The notes: a model not told the origin generated them from the sequence alone. Shown: positions 51,030-60,351, counted from the first letter of the stretch. The stretch: 64,000 nucleotides of DNA from Sphingomonas_O antarctica (GCF_965137005.1 NZ_CBCRXM010000005.1:134333-198332), one strand, 5' to 3'. Numbers and translations are program-made.

Positions 51030-52070
51030 TCAGGAGACGCGCATCTGGGTACTAGAGAAAATGGACCGCCGTCCGCGCACCCCCGCGCCGATCATCCCGA
51101 ACCCACCGATAATCATCGCCCAGCTGGCCGGTTCCGGAACTGCGCCGCCCACAGCGTTCAGGAACACACCGGAGTCCGAGGTGAACGACAGGCCATCGAC
51201 ATGACCGATAGAAATCTTGCCGGTGTGGGAATAATCGAGCGCGACATTGCTGGCGGAAAGCCCAAGGCTGAAGTCGATCGGGATATCGCCTGACGCTCCG
51301 GTCAGCGCGTAAACACCCGCGAACCGCGTATCGAGCGGGCTATAGCTCGCGAATGAAGAGGAGACCCAGCCACTGACCCGGGGATCGCCGGAATAAATGA
51401 AGGTCGGATATCGAGAATTATAGCCGTAATATCCGGCGGCATAATCGCCGAATTCGTAAGTGTAGGCATTTCCAAAATAGAACCCGTAGTTAAGCTCGGC
51501 GGATGCCGTCGCGGGATCACTGGTGCCGGGCATCGTGCCATCGAACGAAAAGCTGACCGGAATATATGTGACGGTGTTGGCATCCGCGCCGGCGACGGAG
51601 AAATGCAGCGTATCGCTCAGGCTTGCCTGAGCGATCGCGCCACTGAAGCCGGTGGCACTGGCGAACAGGTGAACCTCGCCCTTGGCAAGATCGGCCGACG
51701 ATGTGGCATAAGCTGCGTCGGGCAGCCTGACGACACTCGACATATCGAATGCTGCCGTCAGCGTCCCGGTTGTGTCGGTCGTGCCGTTCACCGTGACGAC
51801 CGCGCCTTGCTGGCTGAGAAAAGCGTCCGGATCGCAAGGCCCGCCGCTGCCATCATTGACAATGAAATGCGCGCCCGTGCCGCCAATATTATATTCCGCC
51901 GCGCAGCCACGGGCATAACCCCGACCGGTATTGGCAAAAGTCCCTACCGAGTAGCCGGCAAAGGCTGGCGTCGAGAGGCCAGAGACGATTGCCATCGTAG
52001 CAGCGACAAACGCGGCACTGCGCGCGGCACGGCCTGACACGATGGTTTTCGGCGACACTGAATACGACAT
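51030..52070 (-). CDS. PEPxxWA-CTERM sorting-domain protein
   Basis: A 346-residue exported protein. A long signal peptide ends near TPAFA. The central domain is rich in Gly, Ser, Thr, Ala and Tyr. The C-terminus has VPEPASWAMIIGGFGMIGAG followed by RGRR, the sorting signal recognised by exosortase/archaeosortase-type systems. It is probably a surface or biofilm-matrix protein. No exosortase gene is visible in this window. The gene is divergent from the histidine kinase gene. Confidence 0.88.
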   Translation of the reverse strand: MSYSVSPKTIVSGRAARSAAFVAATMAIVSGLSTPAFAGYSVGTFANTGRGYARGCAAEYNIGGTGAHFIVNDGSGGPCDPDAFLSQQGAVVTVNGTTDTTGTLTAAFDMSSVVRLPDAAYATSSADLAKGEVHLFASATGFSGAIAQASLSDTLHFSVAGADANTVTYIPVSFSFDGTMPGTSDPATASAELNYGFYFGNAYTYEFGDYAAGYYGYNSRYPTFIYSGDPRVSGWVSSSFASYSPLDTRFAGVYALTGASGDIPIDFSLGLSASNVALDYSHTGKISIGHVDGLSFTSDSGVFLNAVGGAVPEPASWAMIIGGFGMIGAGVRGRRSIFSSTQMRVS

Positions 52071-52254
52071 AGCATGACCCTTTGTTTTTAGCTTTGGTGA
52101 CGGCTGAGGTGCGTCTCAATCCGCGGCACCCCTTCAAGTTAAGACCGTGATATCTGCGGTGCGCGTGAACGGGTATCGCCCGGATGGGGGACGCGGACGG
52201 GGGATGGCCGAAAGGTCGGTTGACCAACGTTCGGGGGCCAGCGAAGGTCGATAC

Positions 52255-53631
52255 ATGCCGCGAGCGACATCCAACCCGCGCCTTATCACTTCGACCGACC
52301 GAGCCTTTGCCGCGAGCCACCCATTACGGCCAATGCTGACGGCTGGAATCCTATCGCTCGGCCTATTTATCCTGTCCGCAGTTCTATGCTTCGACGTAAT
52401 GACGCCCGTTTTGCCGGCGATGACGTGGCCATTGATCGCGTACACGAGCTCATTCGTCATTGTCTGGGCGATTGGCATGCTGGCGTTGGCCGCCCGCCGA
52501 CCCGGCCATGCAGAGCTGATCCGCGTGTGGAACCCGCTGGCAATCTTCATCATCTTCGGCAGCCACGTCGCGTGCATCGGCCTGATCTGGGGAATCATGC
52601 CGTTCGTGCCCGCGTCGACGCAATTTTTGCTGGCAATCCCGCTGATTGGATGCGTCCCGGTTCAGTTAATTTGCAGCGCGGAAAACAGCGTCGCCAACCG
52701 GAGCGGCGTAGTCGGTGTCATCGGGTCGCTCGCGATCTTTTTCGCAACGCGCGGAACCATGGAAGCGCGTCTGGCAGCATTGTATATTTTCGGCTTCGGC
52801 ATCGTTTTATTGGTGCTTGGAGACCGTGTTGCGGCCACTGTGCGCGCCACGGTGGCGGCGCGGTTATCTAGCGACGAGAATGCGCGACGCCTCGACCAGA
52901 TGCTGGCCGAGGTCGCGGCAGAGCGCGACGCCAAGACGAGGTTCATGGCTGCCGCGTCGCACGATCTCGGCCAGCCGCTGGCCGCAGCAGCGCTCTACTT
53001 CGACCAAAGCTTGCGCTCGAATGACGAGTTGGCTCGAGCTCGCGCCGTCGAAGGCGTGCGGCGCGCATTCACGTCCGCCGAGCAACTATTGTCGCACATG
53101 CTCAGCCATTTGAGGCTTGAAGCGGATGCGGTAGAGGCCCACCCGTCACCGGTTGCGATACGCCCGTTTCTCTCACGTATTGCGGCACAATATGAACCTG
53201 CTGCTGCGATAGCCGGCATTAAGCTTGAGGTCTGCGGCATTAGAACCGTGTTGAACCTCGATCCCTCCCTGATCGAACGCGCATTCGGCAACCTTGTGGA
53301 CAATGCGATTCGTCACAGCCGAGCCCACCGGATCGCACTGGGCGCAAGACGAAGTGGTGGTACGATCCGCTTGTGGGTCATCGACGACGGAATTGGCGTG
53401 CCTCCTATCGACGCGCCGCATGTCTTCAACGATTATTACCAAGCACATTCGGCGGCGAACGCACAATCGAACGGCTTTGGCCTTGGTCTCTCGTCGGTTC
53501 GCCGGCTTGCGGGGCTAATGGGGGGCAAAGCAGATCTCGATCAGCGCTGGCTTCGGGGTGCGGCATTTTACATCGAATTCCCGCAAGTATACCTAGCGCG
53601 GTCGGCAGTTTCCAACGGAATTGCTGCATGA
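52255..53631 (+). CDS. Membrane-bound sensor histidine kinase
   Basis: A 458-residue kinase. The N-terminal half has about six hydrophobic helices (residues 28-200) without a periplasmic sensor domain. A coiled coil and the H-box AASHDLGQPL with His236 follow, then NLVDNAIRHS (N-box), VIDDGIGVPP (G1) and GFGLGLSSVRRL (G2). The gene overlaps the response regulator (ATGA). The start at 52255 follows GAAGG; the open frame begins at 52147 without good evidence. The signal is unknown. Confidence 0.88.
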   Translation: MPRATSNPRLITSTDRAFAASHPLRPMLTAGILSLGLFILSAVLCFDVMTPVLPAMTWPLIAYTSSFVIVWAIGMLALAARRPGHAELIRVWNPLAIFIIFGSHVACIGLIWGIMPFVPASTQFLLAIPLIGCVPVQLICSAENSVANRSGVVGVIGSLAIFFATRGTMEARLAALYIFGFGIVLLVLGDRVAATVRATVAARLSSDENARRLDQMLAEVAAERDAKTRFMAAASHDLGQPLAAAALYFDQSLRSNDELARARAVEGVRRAFTSAEQLLSHMLSHLRLEADAVEAHPSPVAIRPFLSRIAAQYEPAAAIAGIKLEVCGIRTVLNLDPSLIERAFGNLVDNAIRHSRAHRIALGARRSGGTIRLWVIDDGIGVPPIDAPHVFNDYYQAHSAANAQSNGFGLGLSSVRRLAGLMGGKADLDQRWLRGAAFYIEFPQVYLARSAVSNGIAA

Positions 53632-54269
53632 AGACCTGCTTGGTCGCCGACGATCATGTGATGATGCGCGACGCGCTCGCCGGCACCGTCCGCTTAGTTT
53701 GGCCGGAAGTTGCGATCGTGGAGGTCGGCGATTTTCCGGGCGCGTGGACTGCAGCTAAGAGATCAGCCGACATTGCAATTGTCGATCTCATGATGCCGGG
53801 TGCAATGCCACGCGAAGGGATCAAGACATTGCGGGAAGCTGCACCGGACATGCCGATCCTCGTTATCACCGGGACTGACGACGACAGGCTTATGATGGAC
53901 CTGCTCGCACTCGGCATCGCAGGGTTTGCTGCAAAAACATCGAACAGCTCGGTAATCGAGGCGGCATTGCGCCTGATCGATGCAGGTGGCCGTTATCTAC
54001 CGCCACGTCTGGCCGAGATCGCAACATCCCGCCACGCAGCTAGCGCCGGATTTTCCGATCGCCGGCCCAGCGACGGTTCCGTGGGCGCGAACCTCACCGA
54101 TCGTCAGCGTGACGTCTTGCGGCTTGTTGCCCGAGGACTGTCGAACAAGGAAATCGCGAGCGAGCTGAAGTTGGCTCCGGAAACCGTTAAAACACACCTC
54201 GCTCGCATTCAGACAATCTTGGGTGCGAGGAATAGGACCGATGCTGTGACACGCGCTAGAGAGCTTTAA
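53628..54269 (+). CDS. LuxR/NarL-family response regulator
   Basis: A 213-residue regulator. The receiver domain has the acidic pair VADDH and phosphoacceptor Asp53 in IVDLMMPG. A C-terminal LuxR helix-turn-helix follows (LTDRQRDVLRLVARGLSNKEIASEL, then VKTHLARIQTILG). It is the evident partner of the kinase encoded immediately upstream. The neighbouring PEP-CTERM gene is a possible target, inferred from position only. Confidence 0.92.
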   Translation: MKTCLVADDHVMMRDALAGTVRLVWPEVAIVEVGDFPGAWTAAKRSADIAIVDLMMPGAMPREGIKTLREAAPDMPILVITGTDDDRLMMDLLALGIAGFAAKTSNSSVIEAALRLIDAGGRYLPPRLAEIATSRHAASAGFSDRRPSDGSVGANLTDRQRDVLRLVARGLSNKEIASELKLAPETVKTHLARIQTILGARNRTDAVTRAREL

Positions 54270-54469
54270 CGGCAAAGCGCCGCCGTCCACAAACACCAGA
54301 TCAGCCTGTCTTTATCCTCAAGCGTGCTAGCAGGAAGTCGGAATACGCGGCGGCGAACTTCTACGGCACTATCTGCAGCATCGAAGCGCACAGCCCATTT
54401 CCGCATTTGGGCCGAAAGCGGACACCATTAATTGGCCAATCTGGGCGCGGCTGAGATCGCGCGACCCCC

Positions 54470-54865
54470 TCAGTGTTCGGCAGGCGGCGGCCCGAGCACC
54501 GTTGGCGGCCTGCAGAACGGCACCATCAGTAGCGCCGCAATGAACAAATAGGACATCATTCGGAAAACATCCTCGAAGGCCAGGCCTAGGGCTTGTCGCC
54601 CGACGATCCGTGCGAGCAGGGCGTCGGCCATCAGCGTTGCGCGATGGGGGTCAGTTACGAACTGGCCGATGCTTTGTGTCAGTTGCGCGGCAGCTTCGCC
54701 TGCGGCGTCGCCTGAGGCACCTAACCCCTCGGACAGACGCAGGACGTGCAGCCGCGTCGCGTCTTGCAGCCAAGTATTAGCGAGTGCGATGCCGATTGCA
54801 CCGCCGAGGTTGCGCATCAGGTTGAACAAGCCAGAGGCGTAACCGGCTGAAACGGAGGACCGCAT
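54470..54865 (-). pseudogene. Remnant of a DHA2-type MFS efflux transporter (C-terminal part)
   Basis: About 130 residues match only the end of a DHA2/EmrB-type drug exporter: ASGLFNLMRNLGGAIGIALAN is the typical late membrane segment, followed by a last helix and a short tail. The first 350 or so residues are missing. The sequence upstream does not continue the family. I read this as a decayed gene. Downstream, 54270-54469 holds nothing I can identify. Confidence 0.7.
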
Positions 54866-55005
54866 TCAGGACGCGTTTCACGAAAAGCGAGCGCTCTGAT
54901 TTAGGCGCAAAGCATCCAATTAGTGAGCTTTTTGGCCGTGCCAGTTCCGTAACCTTGCCGCTCGGATCCAACAAGGCCACTCACTCGACCAGAGGGGAGA
55001 CGATC

Positions 55006-55305
55006 ATGTTGGTGAAGGTTGTAGCGTTCGTTCAGGTCAAGCCGGGGCAAGAAGATGCGTTTGTGGAAGCGGCCGGACCCTGCATAACCGCGTCACGCGC
55101 CGAGAGCGGGGTTTTGGAATACGACCTTTGGCGAGAAGTTGATGGTGAGCAACGATTTGTGTTCAACGAGCTGTACGTGGACGACGCGGCGGTGCAGACG
55201 CATATGACATCTGACCACTTCAAGGCATTTGGCGCTGCGGCGCGCGACCTCGCCGCCGCCCGACCGAAAATCACTGTCACCCACGCGATCGACGTGGCTG
55301 AATGA
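55006..55305 (+). CDS. Antibiotic biosynthesis monooxygenase-type protein (YgiN-like)
   Basis: A 99-residue ABM-domain protein (VKVVAFVQVKPGQEDAFVEAA, SGVLEYDLWREVDG, HMTSDHFKAF). Relatives are quinol monooxygenases or small-molecule tailoring enzymes. AGGGGAG precedes the ATG at good spacing. A dehalogenase-like gene follows after 50 bases on the same strand. Role unknown. Confidence 0.85.
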   Translation: MLVKVVAFVQVKPGQEDAFVEAAGPCITASRAESGVLEYDLWREVDGEQRFVFNELYVDDAAVQTHMTSDHFKAFGAAARDLAAARPKITVTHAIDVAE

Positions 55306-55357
55306 GGTTCATGGAAATGAGCTTACTGGCGTGGCCGGCTCGATCGGCTCAACATTG

Positions 55358-56077
55358 ATGGCCACACCCCGTGTTCTGGCATTCGACGTATTCGGGACCG
55401 TCGTTGATTGGCGCTCGGGGATCGCTCGCGACTCTTCGCGCTTCTTGGCGGAGATCAGTCGATCCGACATCGACTCCGCCACCTTCGCGGACAACTGGCG
55501 AAAGCGCTACCAGCCCGCCATGGCGGAAGTGCGTGACAGCAGGCGTCCGTTCGTCATCCTGGATGTCCTGCACCGTGAGATGCTTGAGGGCGTGCTCTCA
55601 GAGTATGGCATTAATCCGCGCGCAATCGAACCGGACCTACTCGTCGATTGGACACGCGCTTGGCACAGGCTTGAGCCTTGGCCGGATGCAGTGGTCGGCC
55701 TGACACGCCTGAAAATGCGTTACCCGATCGTGACTTTGTCCAACGGAAACATCGCGCTCATGCTCGATGTGGCTCGCCATGGTGGGCTGCCTTGGGACGC
55801 CATTCTTGGGGCAGAGGTGACCCGCGCTTACAAGCCTGCGGCGGAAGCCTATCTTGGAACGGCGGCAATTCTTGACGTTTCGCCCGCGGATTTGTGCCTC
55901 GTGGCGGCACATCACAGCGATCTAGCCGCAGCGCGAGCGTCAGGTCTGCTCACGGCCTTTGTTAACCGGCCAATGGAGTATGGCGGTGCAGAGGCTCCGG
56001 ACCGCGATCAGCGGCAAGAATGGGAATGGCGAGCGGACGGCCTAACCGATCTGGCTGACCAACTTGGATGCCACTAG
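55358..56077 (+). CDS. HAD-superfamily type II haloacid dehalogenase-like protein
   Basis: A 239-residue HAD hydrolase. The nucleophile is Asp10 in LAFDVFGTVVDW, followed by VTLSNGN (motif II) and the Lys/Asp region AYKPAAEAY and VAAHHSDLAAARASG. This is the layout of L-2-haloacid dehalogenases, though many relatives act on other substrates. The start ATG 55358 matches the family; earlier in-frame codons lack support. It may be co-transcribed with the ABM gene upstream. Confidence 0.85.
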   Translation: MATPRVLAFDVFGTVVDWRSGIARDSSRFLAEISRSDIDSATFADNWRKRYQPAMAEVRDSRRPFVILDVLHREMLEGVLSEYGINPRAIEPDLLVDWTRAWHRLEPWPDAVVGLTRLKMRYPIVTLSNGNIALMLDVARHGGLPWDAILGAEVTRAYKPAAEAYLGTAAILDVSPADLCLVAAHHSDLAAARASGLLTAFVNRPMEYGGAEAPDRDQRQEWEWRADGLTDLADQLGCH

Positions 56078-56248
56078 CCCTCCTGAAACCGTGGCTTACT
56101 GAGCGTCCGCTAATCGGCATGCCGACGAGTGGCGCGACCGTCAGTAACTGGGCGCAAACCGTCGCCACCACACACGAGACCTGCATTTTTCATCTCACGA
56201 CCGTGCGCCACGGCGATGCCGATCAGCGGGTTTACAGCTTGAGCGGCA

Positions 56249-56551
56249 TTGGCCATCGCAATCTATTCGCTCGGCGCTCGGCTGCCAACTTTCGTGCCTT
56301 TCATCGCCGCGGCGGCACCGGTCCCGATCGCTCTCATCATCCCCTTGGTCGTCATCGCCGCAACAGCGGCGAACCTCATCGACCTGCCAATCCTCGGTTT
56401 GGCCATCCTAGCTGGCATGGTTTGGGTGCCGCATGGTTGGGGAGCCGACGACCCAGCCGGGTTCGTGCATTTCCTGCTGCCGGCCGTTCTCTGCTACGGA
56501 GCGTACCTATTCGCACCGGAGGCGCTACGACCGCTGGAGCCGCTGCGTTGA
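56249..56551 (+). CDS. Small hydrophobic hypothetical protein
   Basis: A 100-residue reading frame with three hydrophobic stretches (AIAIYSLGARLPTFVPFIAAAAP, ALIIPLVVIAATAANLIDLPILGLAILAG, FVHFLLPAVLCYGAYLF). Membrane-protein composition supports a real gene, but there is no family match I know and the ribosome binding site is poor. The sequence from 56078 to 56248 shows no gene. Confidence 0.4.
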   Translation: MAIAIYSLGARLPTFVPFIAAAAPVPIALIIPLVVIAATAANLIDLPILGLAILAGMVWVPHGWGADDPAGFVHFLLPAVLCYGAYLFAPEALRPLEPLR

Positions 56552-56648
56552 CTACGTTGACGCTATCCTGGCGATGAAAAAGCCTTCATCCGACCGGTAG
56601 GGCAAGGTTGTTTTTCCGCGTCTCAACCGAACGGTTTTGACACCCGCC

Positions 56649-57248
56649 CTAACTCTTGAGCCATCCCTTGATCATCGCCTCTGCGCCGTCGTGCGCGAGT
56701 GCGGGAGCCAGTGCCATCGGTAGCTGCCCGTCCAGAGCGAGCGTTCCGACACCATGAGCGAGCCCCCAAAGCATCATCGCGCCTTGCTCCGGCGTTGGCT
56801 GATGGAGATCATGTTTTTTGAGCAACGCCGTCAGGAGGGTCAGCAAGATTTGAGCAGGCGCGGCAGCGGCTTTATGCAGGTCAGGAAATCGCTCACGGTC
56901 GGCGAACTCGCGCCCCTTCATCAGTCGATAAAGATTTGGGCTATCGAGTATGAACTGGACATAATCTGCAGCACCTTTTGCCAATGCCTCAGGCACTGAT
57001 ACATGTGCATTCTCTGTCAATAGTTTGCGCTTGTGCATCTGATCGAAGCCAGCGGTCGCTACCGCGGCGAGCAGGGCCATGCGGTCGGGGAAGTGGTGAT
57101 AGGGCGCCATGGCACTAACGCCCACGGCTCTCGCCAAGGCACGTAGCGAAAGAGCGCCGGGACCATCGCGCTCAAGCACGTCGAGCGCTGCGGCCAGCAG
57201 AGCGCCTCGCAGCTCCCCATGATGATATCGCTTTGCGCCGGTCGACAT
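56649..57248 (-). CDS. TetR/AcrR-family transcriptional regulator
   Basis: A 199-residue regulator with the TetR helix-turn-helix (ALSLRALARAVGVSAMAPYHHFPDRMALLAAV, residues 35-65) and a C-terminal ligand domain of the TetR_C type. ATG 57248 is preferred; a TTG at 57257 is also in frame. It is divergent from a truncated dehydrogenase reading frame, which was probably its original target. Confidence 0.9.
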   Translation of the reverse strand: MSTGAKRYHHGELRGALLAAALDVLERDGPGALSLRALARAVGVSAMAPYHHFPDRMALLAAVATAGFDQMHKRKLLTENAHVSVPEALAKGAADYVQFILDSPNLYRLMKGREFADRERFPDLHKAAAAPAQILLTLLTALLKKHDLHQPTPEQGAMMLWGLAHGVGTLALDGQLPMALAPALAHDGAEAMIKGWLKS

Positions 57249-57305
57249 TGACCCCAACTACGCGCCAATCTATGCAGCGCAAACTTTACAACGTAAGGAT
57301 TGTCG

Positions 57306-57449
57306 ATGACGATAGTCATGACAGGTGGGACGCGTGGGCTGGGCCGCGTAGCGGCGAGTCGCATCACCATATTGCTGATGGAATTAAAGCCGAACAGTTT
57401 TCACACTGGCAGGGGCAGTGGCGAGAAGATGTCCACTGAGACAGAATAA
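57306..57449 (+). pseudogene. Truncated short-chain dehydrogenase remnant
   Basis: A 47-residue reading frame opens with MTIVMTGGTRGLGRVAASRI, an unmistakable SDR nucleotide-binding N-terminus, then loses all similarity and stops. About 200 residues are missing. It lies divergent to the TetR gene, a common arrangement for a regulator and the enzyme it controls, so a deletion removed the target. Confidence 0.65.
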
Positions 57450-57536
57450 TATTTTCTGCCGCGAACCGTTTCCATGTTTTTTTCACACTTACCCAATGTC
57501 GGCGGATCGCGCCGATGTTTTGGGGTCTCCGCCATC

Positions 57537-57965
57537 ATGAAAACTTTTCATCTCAACCTACTTCGCGCTGGGGCCGTCTTTATGACGCTCGCTGTCGCCG
57601 TTCCCGCTACAGCCGGCGAATTCATGCCGATTTCAACCGAGGCGTTCCAGGCGGCGATGGCCGCACAGCGTCCGACCGTGTTCCATGTGCGGACCAAGGA
57701 CGGCGTCCTTTGTAACGCCCAGCACGCCGTGCTCGCCAAGCTGATGGCCGAGCCTGCGTTCAAGGACTATGTCGTTCTCGAAGTGGATTTCGCCGGTAAC
57801 CCGATGAGCGTGAAAATGCTCGGTGCCAAAATGCCCGCAACCATCATCTACGGTCGCGGCGGCGTGGACATCGGGCGTGTCGTCGGTGCGACCGACGAAG
57901 CCACGATACGCGCCTTGCTCGTCAAGACCGCCCCCGATGCGCCGGTCGCGGCGGCTGTGAAGTAA
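57537..57965 (+). CDS. Secreted thioredoxin-like protein with a single cysteine
   Basis: A 142-residue protein with signal peptide (cut after ATAG) and a thioredoxin-like core. Where a CxxC pair would be, the sequence reads GVLCNAQ, leaving one cysteine. PATIIYGRGGVDIGRVVG fits the cis-Pro loop and last strands. With one Cys it cannot do classical disulfide exchange. The next gene (DUF2892) starts eleven bases later and the sigma factor follows, so the three form an operon. Confidence 0.7.
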   Translation: MKTFHLNLLRAGAVFMTLAVAVPATAGEFMPISTEAFQAAMAAQRPTVFHVRTKDGVLCNAQHAVLAKLMAEPAFKDYVVLEVDFAGNPMSVKMLGAKMPATIIYGRGGVDIGRVVGATDEATIRALLVKTAPDAPVAAAVK

Positions 57966-57975
57966 AGGATCGAAC

Positions 57976-58179
57976 ATGCTTTACAGGAAAAACCTCCCGG
58001 GTTGGGAACGCGCGCTGCGGACAGTCGCGGGAGCTCTAATGATCGCATGCGGGTTACTGGCGTTGAAGGGGATGCCGCTCGGCTATCTGGTCGCCTGCGT
58101 TGGGGTCGTAACCTTGATAACCGGCTTCGTCGGCTACTGCCCGGCGTGCGCGTTTGCAGGGCGCAAGCCGCCCGCCTGA
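57976..58179 (+). CDS. DUF2892-family inner-membrane protein
   Basis: A 67-residue protein with two membrane helices and the DUF2892 layout (GWERALRTVAGALMIACGLLAL, then TLITGFVGYCPACAFAG). The Cys-x-x-Cys near the end is typical, and such domains occur next to rhodanese and thioredoxin proteins. Its stop shares one base with the sigma-factor start. Confidence 0.85.
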   Translation: MLYRKNLPGWERALRTVAGALMIACGLLALKGMPLGYLVACVGVVTLITGFVGYCPACAFAGRKPPA

Positions 58180-58697
58180 TGGCAAGATTTCCGGCCAGTA
58201 TGGTTGCGTCGGCGAGCGCAGGGGACAGGGTCTCAATCGACGCTCTCCTCGCGCTCGCCCAACCCGACATCCGGCGTTATGCGCGCCGGAAATGTCGCAC
58301 CGCGAGCGACGCCGAGGATGCGGTGCAGGAAACGCTGTTTGTGCTGTTCAGACATTTCTCGGCGCTTCGACGGGTGGAGTCATTGTCGGCCTGGCTTTTC
58401 GTGGTCGTCTACCGGCAGTGCATGCGGCTCGCTTCGTTCATCATGCCGCTCGCGGTCGACGTTGCAGATGCCGACCGCGAGGGACGCTTGCGCGACACGC
58501 CCGATGCCGAGCTGCGCATCGATCTCGCCCAGGCAATTCAGTCGCTGCCTCAAAATTACCGCGACGTAATCTTGCTGCGCGACGTTGAGGAGATGACGAT
58601 CGATGAGATCGCCAGCCAGCTCGCTTCAACTCGCGAAAGCGTGAAGGCGCGCCTTAACCGGGCGCGCTCGATGCTCCGCGAATACCTGCTCGATTAG
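58179..58697 (+). CDS. ECF-type RNA polymerase sigma factor
   Basis: A 172-residue sigma-70-like factor. Region 2 reads AEDAVQETLFVLFRHF and AWLFVVVYRQCMR. Region 4 reads LPQNYRDVILLRDVEEMTIDEIASQL and SVKARLNRARSMLREYL. The ATG overlaps the DUF2892 stop (TGATG). No classical anti-sigma gene follows; instead a membrane protein gene converges on it with a four-base overlap. Linked to a periplasmic thioredoxin-like protein, it may respond to redox stress (inference). Confidence 0.9.
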   Translation: MARFPASMVASASAGDRVSIDALLALAQPDIRRYARRKCRTASDAEDAVQETLFVLFRHFSALRRVESLSAWLFVVVYRQCMRLASFIMPLAVDVADADREGRLRDTPDAELRIDLAQAIQSLPQNYRDVILLRDVEEMTIDEIASQLASTRESVKARLNRARSMLREYLLD

Positions 58698-59332
58698 CTG
58701 AAAGGATCCAGCTCATGTTTGCCAGCAAGACTTTTGTTGAACATCTCGCGCGCGGCGTTGCGGGCATTGCTCTCATCGTGGCGGCGGGCAACCTCGGAGG
58801 TCAGATGCCGGTTCTTCAAGAGCAGCCCAAAACCACCCAACACGGCTGAGCCAATTGCCAAGACTGTGAGCGCGGCGGTCAGCCAGCGTGCACGGACCCG
58901 CAACGCGCGCATCTCTGCCTGTTCATACTGCGCCTCGGCACTTTCGCGCTTCACGGTGAATGCGACAACGCTGTCGATGTTGGCGCGGGCTTGCGGTTGC
59001 GCCATATGTGGCACCAATTGTTCAAGCTCGCTTGCGACGTCGCGTTCCCGCGCCTGCTCGCGTTCATTCTCTGCGGGCAGCCTGCTCTCGATATCGGTCA
59101 GCCTACGGTATTCGATCAGACCGGCCCGTGTAGCGCGCTCATCATTAGCGAGCATCGCGGTTCGCGCCGCCAAAATCGCACCAAACTGGGCTTGAGACAA
59201 TTCGCCGCGTCTGAAATGCGTGTCGGCATTGTCCATTGTCATCACAACAGCCGCGGCAAGACCCAAAATAGCAAGCAACAGTCCGAACATGCCCAAAAGC
59301 GCGGCATGACGGGAAGTCGCGATTGATATCAT
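58694..59332 (-). CDS. Membrane protein with periplasmic helical domain
   Basis: A 212-residue protein with two membrane helices (residues 12-35 and about 150-172) enclosing a charged helical domain, similar in layout to four-helix-bundle sensor domains. There is no kinase or HAMP output domain. The last four bases overlap the sigma-factor gene on the other strand. It could be a redox or envelope sensor that controls the sigma factor, but no anti-sigma motif is visible. Confidence 0.65.
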   Translation of the reverse strand: MISIATSRHAALLGMFGLLLAILGLAAAVVMTMDNADTHFRRGELSQAQFGAILAARTAMLANDERATRAGLIEYRRLTDIESRLPAENEREQARERDVASELEQLVPHMAQPQARANIDSVVAFTVKRESAEAQYEQAEMRALRVRARWLTAALTVLAIGSAVLGGFGLLLKNRHLTSEVARRHDESNARNAAREMFNKSLAGKHELDPFS

Positions 59333-59572
59333 AGGGTCGTCATTCCGAGGGGTCGGTCGGCGCTGCAATACGCTACGTCGTCGTCAAGCGCCAACACACC
59401 TGTTTCGCGATTTCGTCTAACTGGGAACGGATGATACCAACGATGCGCGGTCCGCCGCCAGAATTGCTTTGATTTGGCTTGACCAAGGGTCTCGATACTC
59501 GCCTCGCACCTTGCCTACTTGAATTCAGATGCTCGCGGTGTGAACGGGTCCGAGAAGAATGAAGGTAAACCA

Positions 59573-60208
59573 ATGGCAACTGACCGAGCGACACAGGATG
59601 ACAGGCTCAAGCGGCCTCATTCCCTGCGCAGATTCCACACTCGCGCTTTAGCGGTCGCCCTGTTCGTGCCGACGCTCCTGCTCATCAGCTGTAAAAAAGA
59701 CCCTTTGACATCCGATACGCTCGTCAACGGATCGTCAGCTAAGACAAGCGTAACCCGAGAGACAGCCGTGGTTGATTCATTGACGCAAAATCGCGGTCTT
59801 CCGTCCACGACAGCAGAATCCTCGCCTAGAAAACTGCCGGATTCGGCGCCCGACAGTGTCGAACGAGCGATGGAAACGCTACATCGCGCAGTAGCCTACA
59901 TTCAGACGGATAAACTCGCAGATTTACGTCCCTTGCTGACCGACGCGGCCCAAGCGCAACTGACAAAGGCCGGTGGCGACGCTTTTCTGCGGGGCTACAA
60001 AGGCGCTCGGGTGGAGTTTGCACCGGCAGCCGCGATTGACAGCGCGCATCAGGTCGCCAGCACGCTATTTCGCGTACACCTCGCGAATGGAGCGCCCGAC
60101 CTGCGTGTTGGCAAGGCGACGCTGCGGCGGACAAGCGGCCCGACTTCGGCCTGGCAAGTGGACTCAATCAGTGTGAGCGACACCGTGGCGCCTCACGGCA
60201 AACTTTGA
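59573..60208 (+). CDS. Probable lipoprotein of unknown function
   Basis: A 211-residue protein with an N-terminal hydrophobic segment ending in LLLISCKK, which fits a lipobox with the Cys as lipidation site. The C-terminal half (about 100-200) has ERAMETLHRAVAYIQTDKLADLRPLL and is reminiscent of NTF2-like lipoprotein domains. The start at 59573 has GAAGG upstream. Codon use is less GC-rich than around it. A small GTGTC/GACAC hairpin lies behind the stop. Confidence 0.65.
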   Translation: MATDRATQDDRLKRPHSLRRFHTRALAVALFVPTLLLISCKKDPLTSDTLVNGSSAKTSVTRETAVVDSLTQNRGLPSTTAESSPRKLPDSAPDSVERAMETLHRAVAYIQTDKLADLRPLLTDAAQAQLTKAGGDAFLRGYKGARVEFAPAAAIDSAHQVASTLFRVHLANGAPDLRVGKATLRRTSGPTSAWQVDSISVSDTVAPHGKL

Positions 60209-60351
60209 TCTTCCTGCCCGTGTCAAACCGACACAAATTTTACCATAAACAATCTGAATGTTTTTTCAGGTTGACGCTTCCCACATTTGGGGACCATCTT
60301 GTTAACCAGACCGCGGACGGTTGGGGATTCGCCTAGTGGTGGGGAAGCAAT

